From the NCBI GenBank assembly GCA_024196135.1, contig JAMQCK010000485.1:1-21663 (forward strand): a stretch of 21,663 nt of DNA. Reading direction: 5' to 3'. Shown here in pieces: positions 8,936 through 19,700 of the stretch. The notes beneath the pieces were generated by a model, which saw only the letters and a list, made by a program, of their open reading frames with translations, was not told the origin of the DNA and made no database searches. Position 1 is the stretch's first letter. The number at the start of each line of letters is the position of its first letter. A program made the position numbers and the translations under genes. This DNA comes from Pleurotus ostreatus/Saccharomyces cerevisiae fusant. Its lineage: Eukaryota > Opisthokonta.

Positions 8936-9817
8936 CTACGCCGCGTTCCCGACGGTGATGTCGAGATTGGGGGGCATGCCGATCAGGTCCATCGCCGTTT
9001 TGACGGCCTTGTCGTTGTTGACGGTCGCGACAACCGTCTCGTCGATCGACACCAGCCGGGCCTCCTTGCCACGGGGCGTCTGGGGCTGCACGCTGCCGCC
9101 CGCGCTCTCGGAGGACGTGCGGCGGACGGAGGCCCTGGCGCGCGTGCCGCGCGTGTTGCGGGGGAGCGGCTCGGCGGCGGACTCTGGCGTGGGCGGAACA
9201 TCGGCGGCCGGGCCGGGCGAGCCGACGTCCGCCTGATCCTTGGCCTGCCGGCTACGCACAGCGCGACGTTTGGTGGCTGGGTAGGGCGCGTCGGCGTCGT
9301 CAACAGCAGCGCGCTTGCGCTTCGCAGCAGCAGAGCCCCCACCCCCGCCGGCCGCGCGACGCTTGCGCGGGGTCGGCTTGCTGGGTGCCGGGGCCGGGGG
9401 ATTGGCGGCGGGCTCAGCGATCGGGGCGACAGTGACGGCGTCGCGAAGCTTCGAAGTGCCATTGCGTTTGGCACGGCTGCCAGACTTGCTGCCCGCGAGC
9501 TGGTAGTCTTCGATGATTGGGAGGCCGTGGGCGAGCGCGTCAAGCGGAGGTAGTGATGTCGCCAACTTCCCGCGAGGGTGGTAAAGGGGCAGGTGGTCAT
9601 TCGATGTGCGTCTGCGCGCCTTGACAGTGCTAGCCATGGGAGGGCGGAGAACCCGAGGGATGGTGCGAGCGGATGGGGGTGACGTGGACGACGACTCGGA
9701 GGACGTCGACTCGTTGCTGGACGCGGTGGTCGTCCGACGCATGATGATGGGCCCCGACGCGCAGTCGGCAGTCGGGGAGCGGTAGGTGTGGGCGGGCTTG
9801 CGGCGCATGATGGACAT
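8936..9817 (-). CDS. basic, disordered, probably nuclear protein of unknown function
   Basis: One open exon of 294 codons gives 293 aa, starting at ATG 9817 in a good context (GCCATGTCC) and ending with TAG at 8938-8936. The product is rich in Arg, Lys, Ser, Pro and Ala. The N-terminal part contains MRRKPAHTYRSP and Ser/Thr runs. A more ordered block (DHLPLYHPRGKLATSLPPL, then HGLPIIEDYQLAGSKSG) covers about residues 75-115. Two strong nuclear-localisation-like clusters follow (PRKRRA, and AAAKRKRAA after a Gly run, then TKRRAVRSR). The C terminus VSIDETVVATVNNDKAVKTAMDLIGMPPNLDITVGNAA looks folded and is the best candidate for a conserved domain. I do not recognise the family. Upstream, possible introns (gtgagc...acag and gtgcgt...cacag) suggest a spliced 5' leader or a missed N-terminal exon. 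A chromatin or DNA-binding role is only an inference from composition. Confidence 0.7.
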   Translation of the reverse strand: MSIMRRKPAHTYRSPTADCASGPIIMRRTTTASSNESTSSESSSTSPPSARTIPRVLRPPMASTVKARRRTSNDHLPLYHPRGKLATSLPPLDALAHGLPIIEDYQLAGSKSGSRAKRNGTSKLRDAVTVAPIAEPAANPPAPAPSKPTPRKRRAAGGGGGSAAAKRKRAAVDDADAPYPATKRRAVRSRQAKDQADVGSPGPAADVPPTPESAAEPLPRNTRGTRARASVRRTSSESAGGSVQPQTPRGKEARLVSIDETVVATVNNDKAVKTAMDLIGMPPNLDITVGNAA

Positions 9818-10497
9818 GGCGATTGGATTCGTAGGTGGCGATTCTGGTGGGGGCGTCAGCCTACTGTGGGAGCGCGGGAGGGTGCTGTAGGCGACGCACC
9901 GATTGCCCAGCAAAGTTCCCGAATGAGAAGTCGGTGTGTGGTGCTTTCTCTTTCTGCTGCTGGTGATGGGCAGCGGGCTGCGAGGCGGGGGCAGGTTGGA
10001 CAAGGTCTTGCGATTGGGAGACGCGGTCTAGCCTGTATGGGAATTAGCTGGTGTGCGCCGCTGGCCATGTGCGGAATGCTCACAGATTCGCGTCGAGGGT
10101 GATGCTGGGGAGGTCGGCGGTGGCGAGGGCGGCGATGTTGTGCTTGCGTGCTCGTTTGTGGACGGGGGCAAGGGCAAGCGATTTCGACGAGCCGGGACGA
10201 TCAATAAAAGCCAATAACCAATTCCCCGCACGTGCGCACGCCACACAAGGGTTCACAAAATAGGAATCCCTTCAATCATCGGCCCTGACACTGATTGTCC
10301 CCGCTCAACCCAGTGCTCATCCCTGTCTCGACGCAGACTTCAACTGCTCCTCGACGTATCATGCAGCCCTCATCACCACGAGCATGGATATCAAGTACGA
10401 TCCGCAATGATCACCGTTAGACGCTAAGGGATGCGGTAAATGAGGCTGTTCCAGACTAAATCCATCCAAGTACAAGCGGGTCTACAATACATGTCCA
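9818..10497 (-). promoter_or_regulatory. leader and promoter region of the basic-protein gene
   Basis: Reading on the minus strand, two ATTGG (inverted CCAAT) boxes at 10222-10218 and 10215-10211 are followed directly by a TATA-like TTTTATT (10209-10203). Together these make a plausible core promoter about 385 bp before the ATG at 9817. An E-box CACGTG lies at 10229-10234. Between promoter and ATG are two intron-like stretches (donor gtgagc near 10080, acceptor near 10030; donor gtgcgt near 9900, acceptor near 9865), so the 5' UTR is probably spliced. The part from about 10250 to 10497 is the 3' flank of the DUF3684 gene. Confidence 0.5.
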
Positions 10498-13400
10498 TCA
10501 TGCACTACGTGCCAACAACTGACTGAAAGATACCATGTACTTTTCGCAGATCGCAGAGAAGTAGAATTCGTGCTCTGCGTTGTGCGGATGTACAAGGTTG
10601 TGCTGGAACGCAGATCAACATGCGACCATCCGAACAGACGATGACGAGACGTACCGCGATCTCATGCGCAAGCGTGAAGTAGTTCGACACGAACGCTTGG
10701 GCGAGCTTTCCTTGACGGACCTCCTGGTCGTCTAGATCGGCACTGGTCAGCAATGCAACCTGAACCTGAGCGCGCTCGACTTACGCCAAGCCTCGTAGTA
10801 GCGCAAGTTGAGGAAGATACTGCCGTTCCGATTGAATGCAATGACACCTCCCGACATGTCCATGAACAAGTGCAAGCTCGAGAGCGGCAGTTGGTAGACA
10901 TGCGCGAGCGGCATGATCACCCCAATGAACCGATTCAGCGCATCGCGCTTCCTCTCTAAGAAGGTAGCCTTGTCGGGTACGTCTGCGGAAGTGTGAGTAC
11001 ACCGATCTCCAATCGCCTAGCCGACGCTGCTTACCTGGCGTCGCGTAGACCCTGAAAGAACTAATAGTTCCTGTGACGAAGTTGAACATTAGTCACGTGG
11101 GCGGACCTACAATGCACAGGACCCACCCAGCTGCGTCAAGTCGCCAACCTGGTTCGAGATATCGCAGTAGCCCTCATTCAACGCCTCCCGTACGCGCTCC
11201 ATATGCTCCTGCCCGTTCTTGATCACATTCGCCGACTCCGCACGACACCCTTGCATCGCAATGTCGACGTTGCGGTCTGCCCACGCGTCAGCTCCTTGAG
11301 ACTCCCGCTTTTGTCAACATCACCCACCGATATTTGACCAGGGCGTCACCGCCGGCCCTTGTGGTTGAGGCTGCGGCGTCATGGCACCACCCATAGACGG
11401 TCCGGGGGCGCCAGGCGTGGGCATAGAACCGAACTTGTTCTTCCACTTCTGCAGTGTCGATTGGGGTCGAGAGAGGGATTCCGTCACCGAGTCCATGATC
11501 GACGGGGCCTTCTCTACCGCAGTCGCAGACGAGTCCGTCGAGTCCCGCGCCGCTATCTGGGGCGGAGGCTGGGCTAGAGGCGGCTTAGTGTCCTTCGGCG
11601 GCGCAGGAGGTGCGAACCCGCCCGGCACGGAGGGCGTGTTGTCCTCTTCCTGCTGCCTCTGCCGTGCGGAGAGAAGGGTCGCCGCTTTCTGTTGAGCTTC
11701 CCTGGCTTCATGATCTGCCTTCTTCTGCCGCAAGATCCTGTCCACTGAATTGCGGTAATGTATCAGTCATCATGCACGTAATTTAGACATCCGGAGCGTT
11801 GTACTCACCGTTGTACCCACGCCGCTTCAGGGACTTCAAGTCAGTGGACAGAATCGTCATGAATAGCAGCGCATCATGTGCCCTCGGGGACTCGAACAGG
11901 ATGCGATTCAGTGAAGTTGCTACCCTGCATGACGATCAGCACGGGTCTCCTTGGGGTAACTTCACCTTCACTCACTCATACATGTCGATCTGGGCATTGG
12001 TCGCCACCCAGAGCTCGACCTGAGATCCATTCCGCCTCGCTACCGCGCTCGCGTCTTGCCGATTTGACAATCGGATCCGTCCAAAGTTCAGGGTCTTCGT
12101 CACCGCGAGCGTTCCGAAAGAGCGCACGACAAAGTTGTCGGCAGTCAATTGGACACGCATTGTTCTTGCATGGCTATGGTCGTGCAAGAAGAGCGGCAGA
12201 CGCTCGAGCACGAGTGCCTTGATGGCCTGTGCAGGCTTGTGGTGTGCGACCTCCCCGCCGAAGTTGAAGTCCTCTTTCACGATGGAGCTTAGGCGACGCG
12301 AGCCAAGGTTGCCGTAGAACTCTGCGCTTTGATCAGCGCAAGTTGCCCAAGGGTTATGGATAGCGACTCACTCTCCAGTATATCCTCCTGCGGCGCAGTG
12401 AACAACTTGTCCCCGAAGATTTGCAGCGCGATCGAGTCGTCCGCAACCACGATCTCCTCCGGACGCTTCAAGTCGTACTGCAACTCCCAATCATCCTCAT
12501 CGTCCAACTCCGCCTCCTTGCTCGTCGCTTGCTTCGGTTTCCGCTGTATCCCAAGAAGCACATTCCCGCGCTTCAACCGCGCCATGGTCGTCGACGACAC
12601 CAGCGCGCTGTTGACCGCGATGTTGCGCAGCTCGTTCAGGAAGCTGCAAATGCTAATGAGTACACGGAGCAACTCTAGCACGCCTTCGCTTACTTCTGCG
12701 GTCCTTCCGAAAGCTGGTAGAACTTATACGGGTCGGCCAGAAGCATCTGCGCAATTTGCTCGACCGTCGGCTCCTGCTTCGTGCCGACCGCGCTGAGGAA
12801 GCCATTCGCCGCAGAGCCGAAGTCGACGAAGACGAAGAGCTTGGAGTGTAGCTGCCCTTTCGACTGCCCGCCGAAGAAGCAGTGCGTGGGAGGGAGGTGA
12901 CGGAGGGTGGAGGTCTCCTTGTCGCGTACTGGCACCATGTTGAGGGTAGAGAGGGCTACAAGCTCGGCGTTGGTGCAGTCTAGAAAAACGGTTGGCTGAC
13001 AAAGACTTCGGGATGTGACGAGCAGCATACCTGCTATTCTTGTTGCCAGCAGCGAGAACCACACCTTCGCTTGCTCCTCGTCTTTTGGAGGATTTCTCCT
13101 GAGGTGCTCGACAAGCAAGCCGGTAGGCGGCTGCTTCTGGATCTTCAGCTTGGTGACGATGTCCTTCGGGGCACGAGGATCAACGACGATGTATCCGAAG
13201 ACGATCCATTCCACGTTGGCGTAAACCTGAGCTTCCATGAGTTCGGCATATGTGACCCGCAGGCTGAACGTACCTCTTTGGGCGTCACCAAGCAGTAGAT
13301 AGGCTTCTCCATAGTACCCTTCATGGCGGGAATGAAGGCGACATCTCGGAAGTCGAACGGCTGGTACTCCTTGTGATAGCGCTGATCAAATTGAGCTAGC

Positions 13401-16400
13401 AGATACTTCATGGCGTTCTCGCGAATCTGTAAACCATCAGCTTACTAGCGGCCACTGTACATGATTCCAACCCACCTTCTCATCCGGACTCGCACAGAGG
13501 CTAACGAGCGTAGCCAAAGGAGGGAATCTCCGAAGTCCCAGCTTAAACAAGAACTGAGCTACAAGCCAGGTCAGACGTGTTGAACATAACCCGCCCTCAC
13601 TTGCCGCTCACCTTCCTCCGAGTTACTCCTCCACTTGACCTGCGTTCCCCAGTCGATGACCGGCAGCCCAAGTTGTCGGAAGGTGTCAAGAGGTTCGTAC
13701 AGGTCCTTTGCGAGGTAACGTGTTGGCTTGCCATCTTCCTTCTCAACCTGACCTTCGGCAAAGAATGCCTTGGTCGAGACCAGTTTCCGCATCTCTTCTG
13801 GTGACAAGGTCGACTGCACTGATGCGAAGTACTTCACGAGCTCGGGGATCGTCCACTGATTGGTCTTGACCATGCTGTCACAGGCTTCAGTCCCCGGGCA
13901 TCCGAGGATAAGGAGCCTACTCACCGGTCGAAGATTAACTGCAGCTCGACGTGTTTGCGCACGCCGACGTCTTGAAGCAACTTCGCCAGATTGCCGCGCA
14001 CTGCCGTTCCAGACGGCAGGCTCACGACCGGGAGGTCATGGAAGATATCCGCGCTCGCGAAGTACGCCTGCTGAGGCTTCTGCAGACCCGCGCTGGTGGG
14101 TATACACGTCCAATCCCGCAACAGCGCCATCGCTTCGCCCTTCAGCGCCGTGGAAAGTGCAGGCCAAGCTCGCGCCAGTGTCGTCAACACCCGCTCCGCC
14201 CATTCCGGGTTCGCTGTCAAATCGTACGCCGCATCCTTGCCCACTACCGCATCACTGCACAAGTGCTCCAACCACTCCACCGTCGACAGCTCCGTCCACC
14301 CGAACGCAGACGCCAACACCAGCGGCTCAAACTGCTTGCTGACCTCCGCAGGCAATAGATGCGGCGGCAGCGGGCCCTCCGGTATGATCACCGTCCGCGG
14401 CGTCGCATACGTCTCAATCGTGCTGAGCGGTAGGATCCTCTCCCCCTCCGTCCCACTACCCAAGATAAGCACCGCCGCGCCCAACAGCTGCCCGCGCACG
14501 CTCTCAAATCGCCCCCGGTCGAGCTGCTTGCTCGCATCCGCCCACCACCGCATGCACGCGACCATCTCTGCCTCGGGCAGCGGGCGCGCCGCGAGCTCGG
14601 CGAGCACATCGTCAAACGTGACATCGCGCACAATCCCGCGGGCAGCCAGTGCACCCACCATTGCAGGTGCTCCATCGACGATAGCATCCGGGACTGTGGG
14701 CAGCTGCTTGAGGAAGGCCGCGTAGGAGGCGTGCGGCATGCGAACAGAGCAGTCGGCGCGGACGCCGCTGGTGGAGAGGAGGGGGAAGTTTTTGGCGGGG
14801 GTGCAGCCGAAGAAGCCGGCTTCGATGAGGCTGGAGACGGCGTGTGAAGGGGTGGATTGGTGGAAGGTGAAGAACTTGAGGGCGTGTAATGCGCGGGCGG
14901 TGAGCCAGGTCTTCAGGTCGTCGCTTGGTGAGGGACCTGCGCCCTGCCAAAGTTCTCGAATACCACCCAGCTCGACCTCGTATGCCGCTCGAGCCAGTAT
15001 GCCACCCATATGTAGCAGCTCCCGATTCCACACAGCAACGTTGCGATCTCTGTGCAGACTGTCAGCCTTCGTCGGCCGTCCTGCAGCACGGAAGCTCACG
15101 CAAGATCGATCGTCTCCCGCTCAACCGTCGGAATGAACCTCGACGCCATATGCCCTCCCAATCCCGTCGTCTGTGCCGTCGCATGTCCCTGCAAGCAAGA
15201 AAACCAAAAATCATCTTTCCATTCATTCGACCTACATAACAAAGACATACAATGAATAGCTTGGTGGTACCCTGTCCGTCGAGATCCGCTCTCAGCCCTT
15301 GAAAGATGCTCCCCAATTCCGACGCAACCTGCTCGTCCTCCTTCTTGCTGGCGTCGTATTCGTCTTTCGCGGTCTACAATAACGTTAGTACGTGCATATG
15401 TGAGTCGGTAAATGCGGCTCACGTAAATTAAGCTGTACTTGACAGCCTTCGGCGGGTTCTTCTGCATCGAACGGTACAGCTCTGCAGTCATCTTCCTGTC
15501 GAGGCTGACGTCCATATCCATCGTGAAGATCGACAAGTTCACGCTGGTCTCCTCAACCTTTCTCGGATCCTTCTTGACTGGAGGTGGTGGAGGTGGTTGC
15601 TGCGGGGCGATTTGCGGGGTTGAGGCAGTCGCAGCAGCAAAAGAAAACAAAGACTTGAAGAAACCCTGCGGTTTTTCCTCCTTCTTGACAACGGGAGGGC
15701 GAGGAGGTGGCTTCTCCGTTCCAGACGTGTAAACCCAGCGCATGACTTCGGCCTTGATGCTCACGGCTGTGACTATGTGAGTAACGAGGGATCTGACAAG
15801 TCCTATAACTTACAGGTCGAGCGCAACTGTTTCGCGCTCATGATCTTCGCAGGTCCTCGCGTCGTCATGTAGCGAGGGAAGGTCAGTGGCTTGGGCACAC
15901 TGTTGCCCTTGGTCAGTCGTACGAGACGCTTGCCGTCTAGCAATACGCTGATTTCAGAGAGTGTGGTCATGAAGGTAATTGAGGAAGCAAGGAAACGCGT
16001 GAAGTCGAATGCGACGGGTATGGGGCCAGCTTCGCGCAGAGGCATCTCGAACGACGTCCACTTCTCAACCTCTGCGTCGGTAGATTCAGTCTCTCCTCTT
16101 CGAGCGAGAAGCTGTCGCAAAGTTGGCTGGGCGTAATCGGACGGAATGCGTTTTCTATTGCTCACCTGGTCTTTATTCCAGTGAAAGCCCATCCACTTGT
16201 CTGCGCATCTGATGAGTGGTGGGATCGGTAGAGGATCGCGGACACGCACTTCCTGACGTGACGAAAGGTTCCTCGGTGACGGAGAATAAGCTGTAGAAGC
16301 CTGAGGATATTCAGATATGGCTTCACAGCCGAATGAACGCTACGCACCTACGCCGAATGCACCAATCTTGTCCTCGTCAGGGTTGCCCTCCGCTGGTGGT

Positions 16401-16892
16401 AGCTCAGTGAATTAGCCCCGAATAGATAGCGTTCCACGTACCGATCTTCTTAAGTCGATCCCAATCCTCTCTGCGGAACAGAATGCCGTTGTTCTTGAAC
16501 GTCCATTGGTGCACTTGTATCTTCTTCAAGTCGGGCAAGTCACCGGTGTCGAGATTTGAGGTCGATGGTGTTTCAGCGCTCTCTCCAGACTTCGCCGAGA
16601 GGTAATCCTGGGTCTCAAAATGGATCTCAACTGCCTTCGACTGCGCATCGTCTGAGTTCTGTAGCACTACGAACGCGTAATTAGCGAGGAGGTATGAAGC
16701 CGTGGTGGCAATCACGTACGCTCGCGAAAGACCGTAAATTCTCCCGAGTAGCGTGCGAGGACCTTGTCGATGAGGGCTCTTTGGTTGACCTGTACGGCCT
16801 CGTCGTGACCTTGATCCCACTTAAGCTGTTGTCAGCGATGGCATACCTCCCGCGACTTCACAACGCACCAGGGCATTTCGGCGGGACGCCAT
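10498..16892 (-). CDS. giant DUF3684 protein: GHKL (sacsin/Hsp90-like) ATPase domain with C-terminal HEXXH motif
   Basis: Exons (minus): 16892-16869, 16825-16720, 16666-16442, 16392-16348, 16300-16250, 16200-16166, 16111-15814, 15772-15423, 15373-15251, 15188-15100, 15049-13925, 13874-13612, 13558-13476, 13426-13274, 13226-13031, 12979-12694, 12643-12372, 12321-11976, 11924-11809, 11744-11328, 11276-11127, 11070-11035, 10982-10785, 10731-10655, 10602-10498. Phases agree throughout, giving 1722 aa. Residues 9-160 form a Bergerat ATP-binding fold: N-box ELLQNSDDA (E43, N47, D50), FKNNGILF, then KIGAFGVGFYSLFSVTEEPFVTSG (127-150), close to the Hsp90 and sacsin motifs. The DUF3684 core follows, with FDFTRFLASSITFM and KAEVMRWVY, a proline-rich loop (about 278-330) and GLGGHMASRFIPTVER. 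A disordered Pro/Gln linker covers about 1410-1530. The C-terminal part has GGVIAFNRNGSIFLNLRYYEAWHD and YFTLAHEIAHNLVHPHNAEHEF. Zinc-type HEIAH is at 1685-1689, with E1698 and E1700 downstream. Function is unknown; a chaperone-like ATPase linked to a peptidase-like module is an inference. Single intact copy. Confidence 0.92.
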
Positions 16893-17277
16893 TTTCCCAC
16901 AACTTTCTCCCTAATCCAGCAGAGAGGTAAAGGCTCGTCCAAGTGGACCTTGATACCGCGGATGAGGGTGGGACGTAACGAACAGCTCGGACAGATGGCG
17001 GTTTGCAGCGTTCGCCTCAACGCCACATTGGCCCGGGCCGGGCGCCGGACGCACGCGCGGGGAAGTTCCCGGTGACGCGCCACTGCGACGAGACCAAGGC
17101 TAGACACTCGACTCGGTTGCGTACGGCGACCAGCAGCCAGCAGACCCCTCGCTGTCGTCCTCGTTGCCGCCAGCGGTCACGCAACAATAAATAAACCCTG
17201 CCCTTTCCCTCGCTCCCGGCCGTCAGCTGCCCCGCACTTCCCTCTGACAGCTGGCGCGAGCATCGTATCGCGCAGCC
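16893..17277. promoter_or_regulatory. bidirectional promoter between the DUF3684 gene and the LRR gene
   Basis: The two start codons diverge with 385 bp between them. For the plus-strand gene, an A/T-rich AATAAATAAA (17186-17195) precedes a pyrimidine-rich run and lies about 85-90 bp before its ATG. No clear TATA is seen for the minus-strand gene. The middle is strongly GC-rich, with the 10-bp palindrome GGCCCGGGCC at 17030-17039. The layout suggests a shared regulatory region, but co-regulation is not shown. Confidence 0.55.
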
Positions 17278-19700
17278 ATGCAGTCGCCGCTTGAAGCACT
17301 CCCGGACAATGTCCTCGCCAGTACGTGCACATTATACAACAATGAAACACGCGCCCATAATGTTGTCGCGCAGAACTCGTCCAAGCAATCCTCGACAGCG
17401 ATCCTTCCTCCGCACCCCTGTGTCTCGCCTCGCTAGGCTCTCACATGCATACCGCAAGCGCAGCAGAACTCTTCAGCCACCTTCGCTTACTGGATGACGA
17501 CGCCGCGCTCGCTCTGGATTATCCAGCGACCTCACGAAGCAACGCATTCGCCTTGCTGTCGAACCCATTGCGATACGGATGGGCAGTAAAGACATTCGAA
17601 CTGGGCGACCCCGCACCAGAAGTATTGCAAGACGAGTCCTATCGGCCCATCGACGCCGATGAGCTGGCCCGTTTGTCAAGGGCATGCCCGAATATCGAGG
17701 AGTTCTTGTGGACATCATCAATGCCTCCACCTGATGGCCTATGCGAGGTGCTGTTGTCGCCATATTTCGTGGCACGCCCTCTGACAGTGGTTTCCTAGAT
17801 GCTTATGGACAAGCCTCAACTGCGAAGATTCATCGTCAACCCCTCACATCCCCAAGTACCACCCGCTCGTCATTTACTCGCCAAGTGGGATGCTCTCTCG
17901 CTTCCCTGTCTCTCGGGCCTCTCGTCCCTCGAAATATCCCGACCTCTCACGCAATCAGGGGCTCACTCGCTATCGACCTTGCTCACTTCGCTCGCCTCGA
18001 CATTGGAATGTCTTAGCCTCGACTTTGTTTGGCTCGACGACTCAATATGCGAAGACATCGCGGCCCTAAGTCGCTTGCGCAAGCTACGCTTAAGCACTGG
18101 CGGGACCAAGCTGACAGATGGCGGGGTCATCACTCTGATGGAGGGCTGCGACGCGCTACAGGAATTCGTACTCGACGACGTCGAAGGTAAGGCGCATCAT
18201 ACCGCTCAAGGTCATGACTTCATGTCTTCCACATATACTCAGGCCGGCTGAGCCGCTGCCTCTGGACGAAGCCCCTCACCTACCCAAAGCAACTGCACAC
18301 CTTGCAAATAATATTCAGCGAGGCCGAACACCACCATTCGTGGTCGGCTGATCACCTGGCCTCCATACACGAATTCCCGCTCGAGAACCTGACGAGCCTG
18401 TCTGTCACCCGCCGGCTCGGTCCGCCAACTCCAGACGGCGTCTACGTTCGATCGACCGTCGGCGACGCCGTCGCCCTCCACCCGCTCCCTCAGGACCTGC
18501 TCGACAAGCTGTCCTCATGCGCGTCGATGAGGAACCTCGACCTCGACTTCTGGTCGTGCTCGATCGCCGACGTGAAGACGCTGGTGCAAAAATGCCAGCA
18601 GCTCGAGGTATCGCTCACGCGACCCGTCGTCGCGCAACTGCTGACCCCCTGCAGACGTTGCGGATATGCATGGACGCACCGTTTTTGAAGCTTCTTGGCC
18701 TCGCGTCGTCCTTCTCGCTTCTCTCGAACCTGCGAACGCTGTCCGTCTCGGTTATGGAGGAGCATGCGCCGGGGAAGGCGCCCATACCCTCGGTACCAGG
18801 ACAGCCGGCCGCGGTTACGAAAGGCGAGGACGAGTCCATGCCTAGCACTGTACGAGATATCAAGAAATTCGCTCGGAAGATGTCGAAGCTCTCTTTACTC
18901 GGTAAGAGTCCCTCCCTTCCTCATATTCGTCATCCGTCTGACCGCGCACAGAATGGTACGGCCACGGCGCCCGCGGCTCTTGGGCCATCGAGCACTCCGC
19001 CACCGCCTCCAAACTCGGCCCCACCGTCACCGTCGAGTACTCCCCGCCCTCCATCTCCCCCGCCATCTGGCAGATCGTCGAAACACGCGCTGGCTGGACG
19101 ACAGACCACCACGACGGCACCGCCTACCGGCGCGCGGGCCACGACTGGGCCGGCGACCTCGCGGACTCGACGATCGCGCGCACGGAGCTCGAGCATCCCT
19201 CCGTGGCGTCGGGCGTACGCAAGGCGCGCGCACCGTCGTTGTCGCTTTCCTCGTCTTCGTCGAGCGGGGATACGAGCTTGAACTTGTTGGCGACACCGCC
19301 GTCGTCCGCGCTGTTCTCGCCGTCGTTCTTGCCTGGAGATGGCAAGGGTGGTCCATCGTCGTCTCCGGAGCTGGCCGACGATCAGATCGCGGACGACGTG
19401 CCCTCGATGCAGCGTCGATCGCCTGGGAGGCCTCGTCGACGGGTGACGTCCGACTCTGCGAGGAAGTCGACCACGGATAGCACCAGTGCCACTGGACCGC
19501 GCGCCTCCAAGGGTGTATTATCGCGGTCGCAGAATGGCGAGGCACCTCCAAGACGGGACGCAGGGAAGGCTGGTACTGGACGCACGCGCGGCGGGCGCAG
19601 GAATTCTGAACGGGCGGGTGGTCTTGGGGAGTCGATACCGCCTCCGACAACGGCGCGCGGCGGTGCTCGAGGGGGTCGGCGGCGGATGTCTTCTGCCTGA
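17278..19700 (+). CDS. leucine-rich-repeat (RNI-like) protein with F-box-like start and RGG-rich tail
   Basis: Exons: 17278-17320, 17374-17747, 17799-18186, 18243-18607, 18655-18901, 18952-19700. The five introns are 47-56 bp, phases agree, and the product is 721 aa. The N terminus SPLEALPDNVLAKLVQAILD resembles the first helix of an F-box (LPxxxL...), but the rest is divergent. Residues about 110-480 show leucine-rich repeats of the RNI type: LSRACPNIEEFLW, LSGLSSLEISRPL, LASTLECLSLDFVW, LSRLRKLRLSTGG, MEGCDALQEFVLDD, CASMRNLDLDFWS, CQQLETLRICMDA and LSNLRTLSVSV. A conserved-looking block follows (SLLEWYGHGARGSWAIEHS to VETRAGWTTDHHDG, about 468-530). The last 150 residues are disordered, Ser- and Pro-rich, and end in RGG/GRG motifs (RTRGGRRN, RGGARGGRRR). 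The F-box-like start with LRRs suggests a substrate receptor for an SCF ubiquitin ligase, while the RGG tail suggests RNA contact; neither is proven. The ATG at 17278 gives the first in-frame Met. Confidence 0.86.

Noticed and set aside
9856..10083. Minus-strand ORF upstream of the basic-protein gene as a separate gene
   Set aside because: It overlaps the likely spliced leader, shows no recognisable domain, and ends at a stop without continuity to the main exon.
10732..10785. Apparent one-base frameshift in the DUF3684 gene after RYYEAW
   Set aside because: Using the acceptor at ...gaccag gives a frame clash, but the next acceptor, gatctag before ACGACC, restores phase and yields WHDQEVRQGK, which fits the expected family sequence. 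No mutation is needed.
14096..14725. 209-codon plus-strand ORF inside the DUF3684 gene
   Set aside because: It is the antisense shadow of the long exon 11 of the DUF3684 gene, which is supported by family motifs and splice phase on the minus strand.
18517..19480. Overlapping long plus-strand frames in the LRR gene
   Set aside because: They are out of phase with the LRR frame, and their Arg/Pro/His-rich composition is typical of shifted reading of GC-rich codons.
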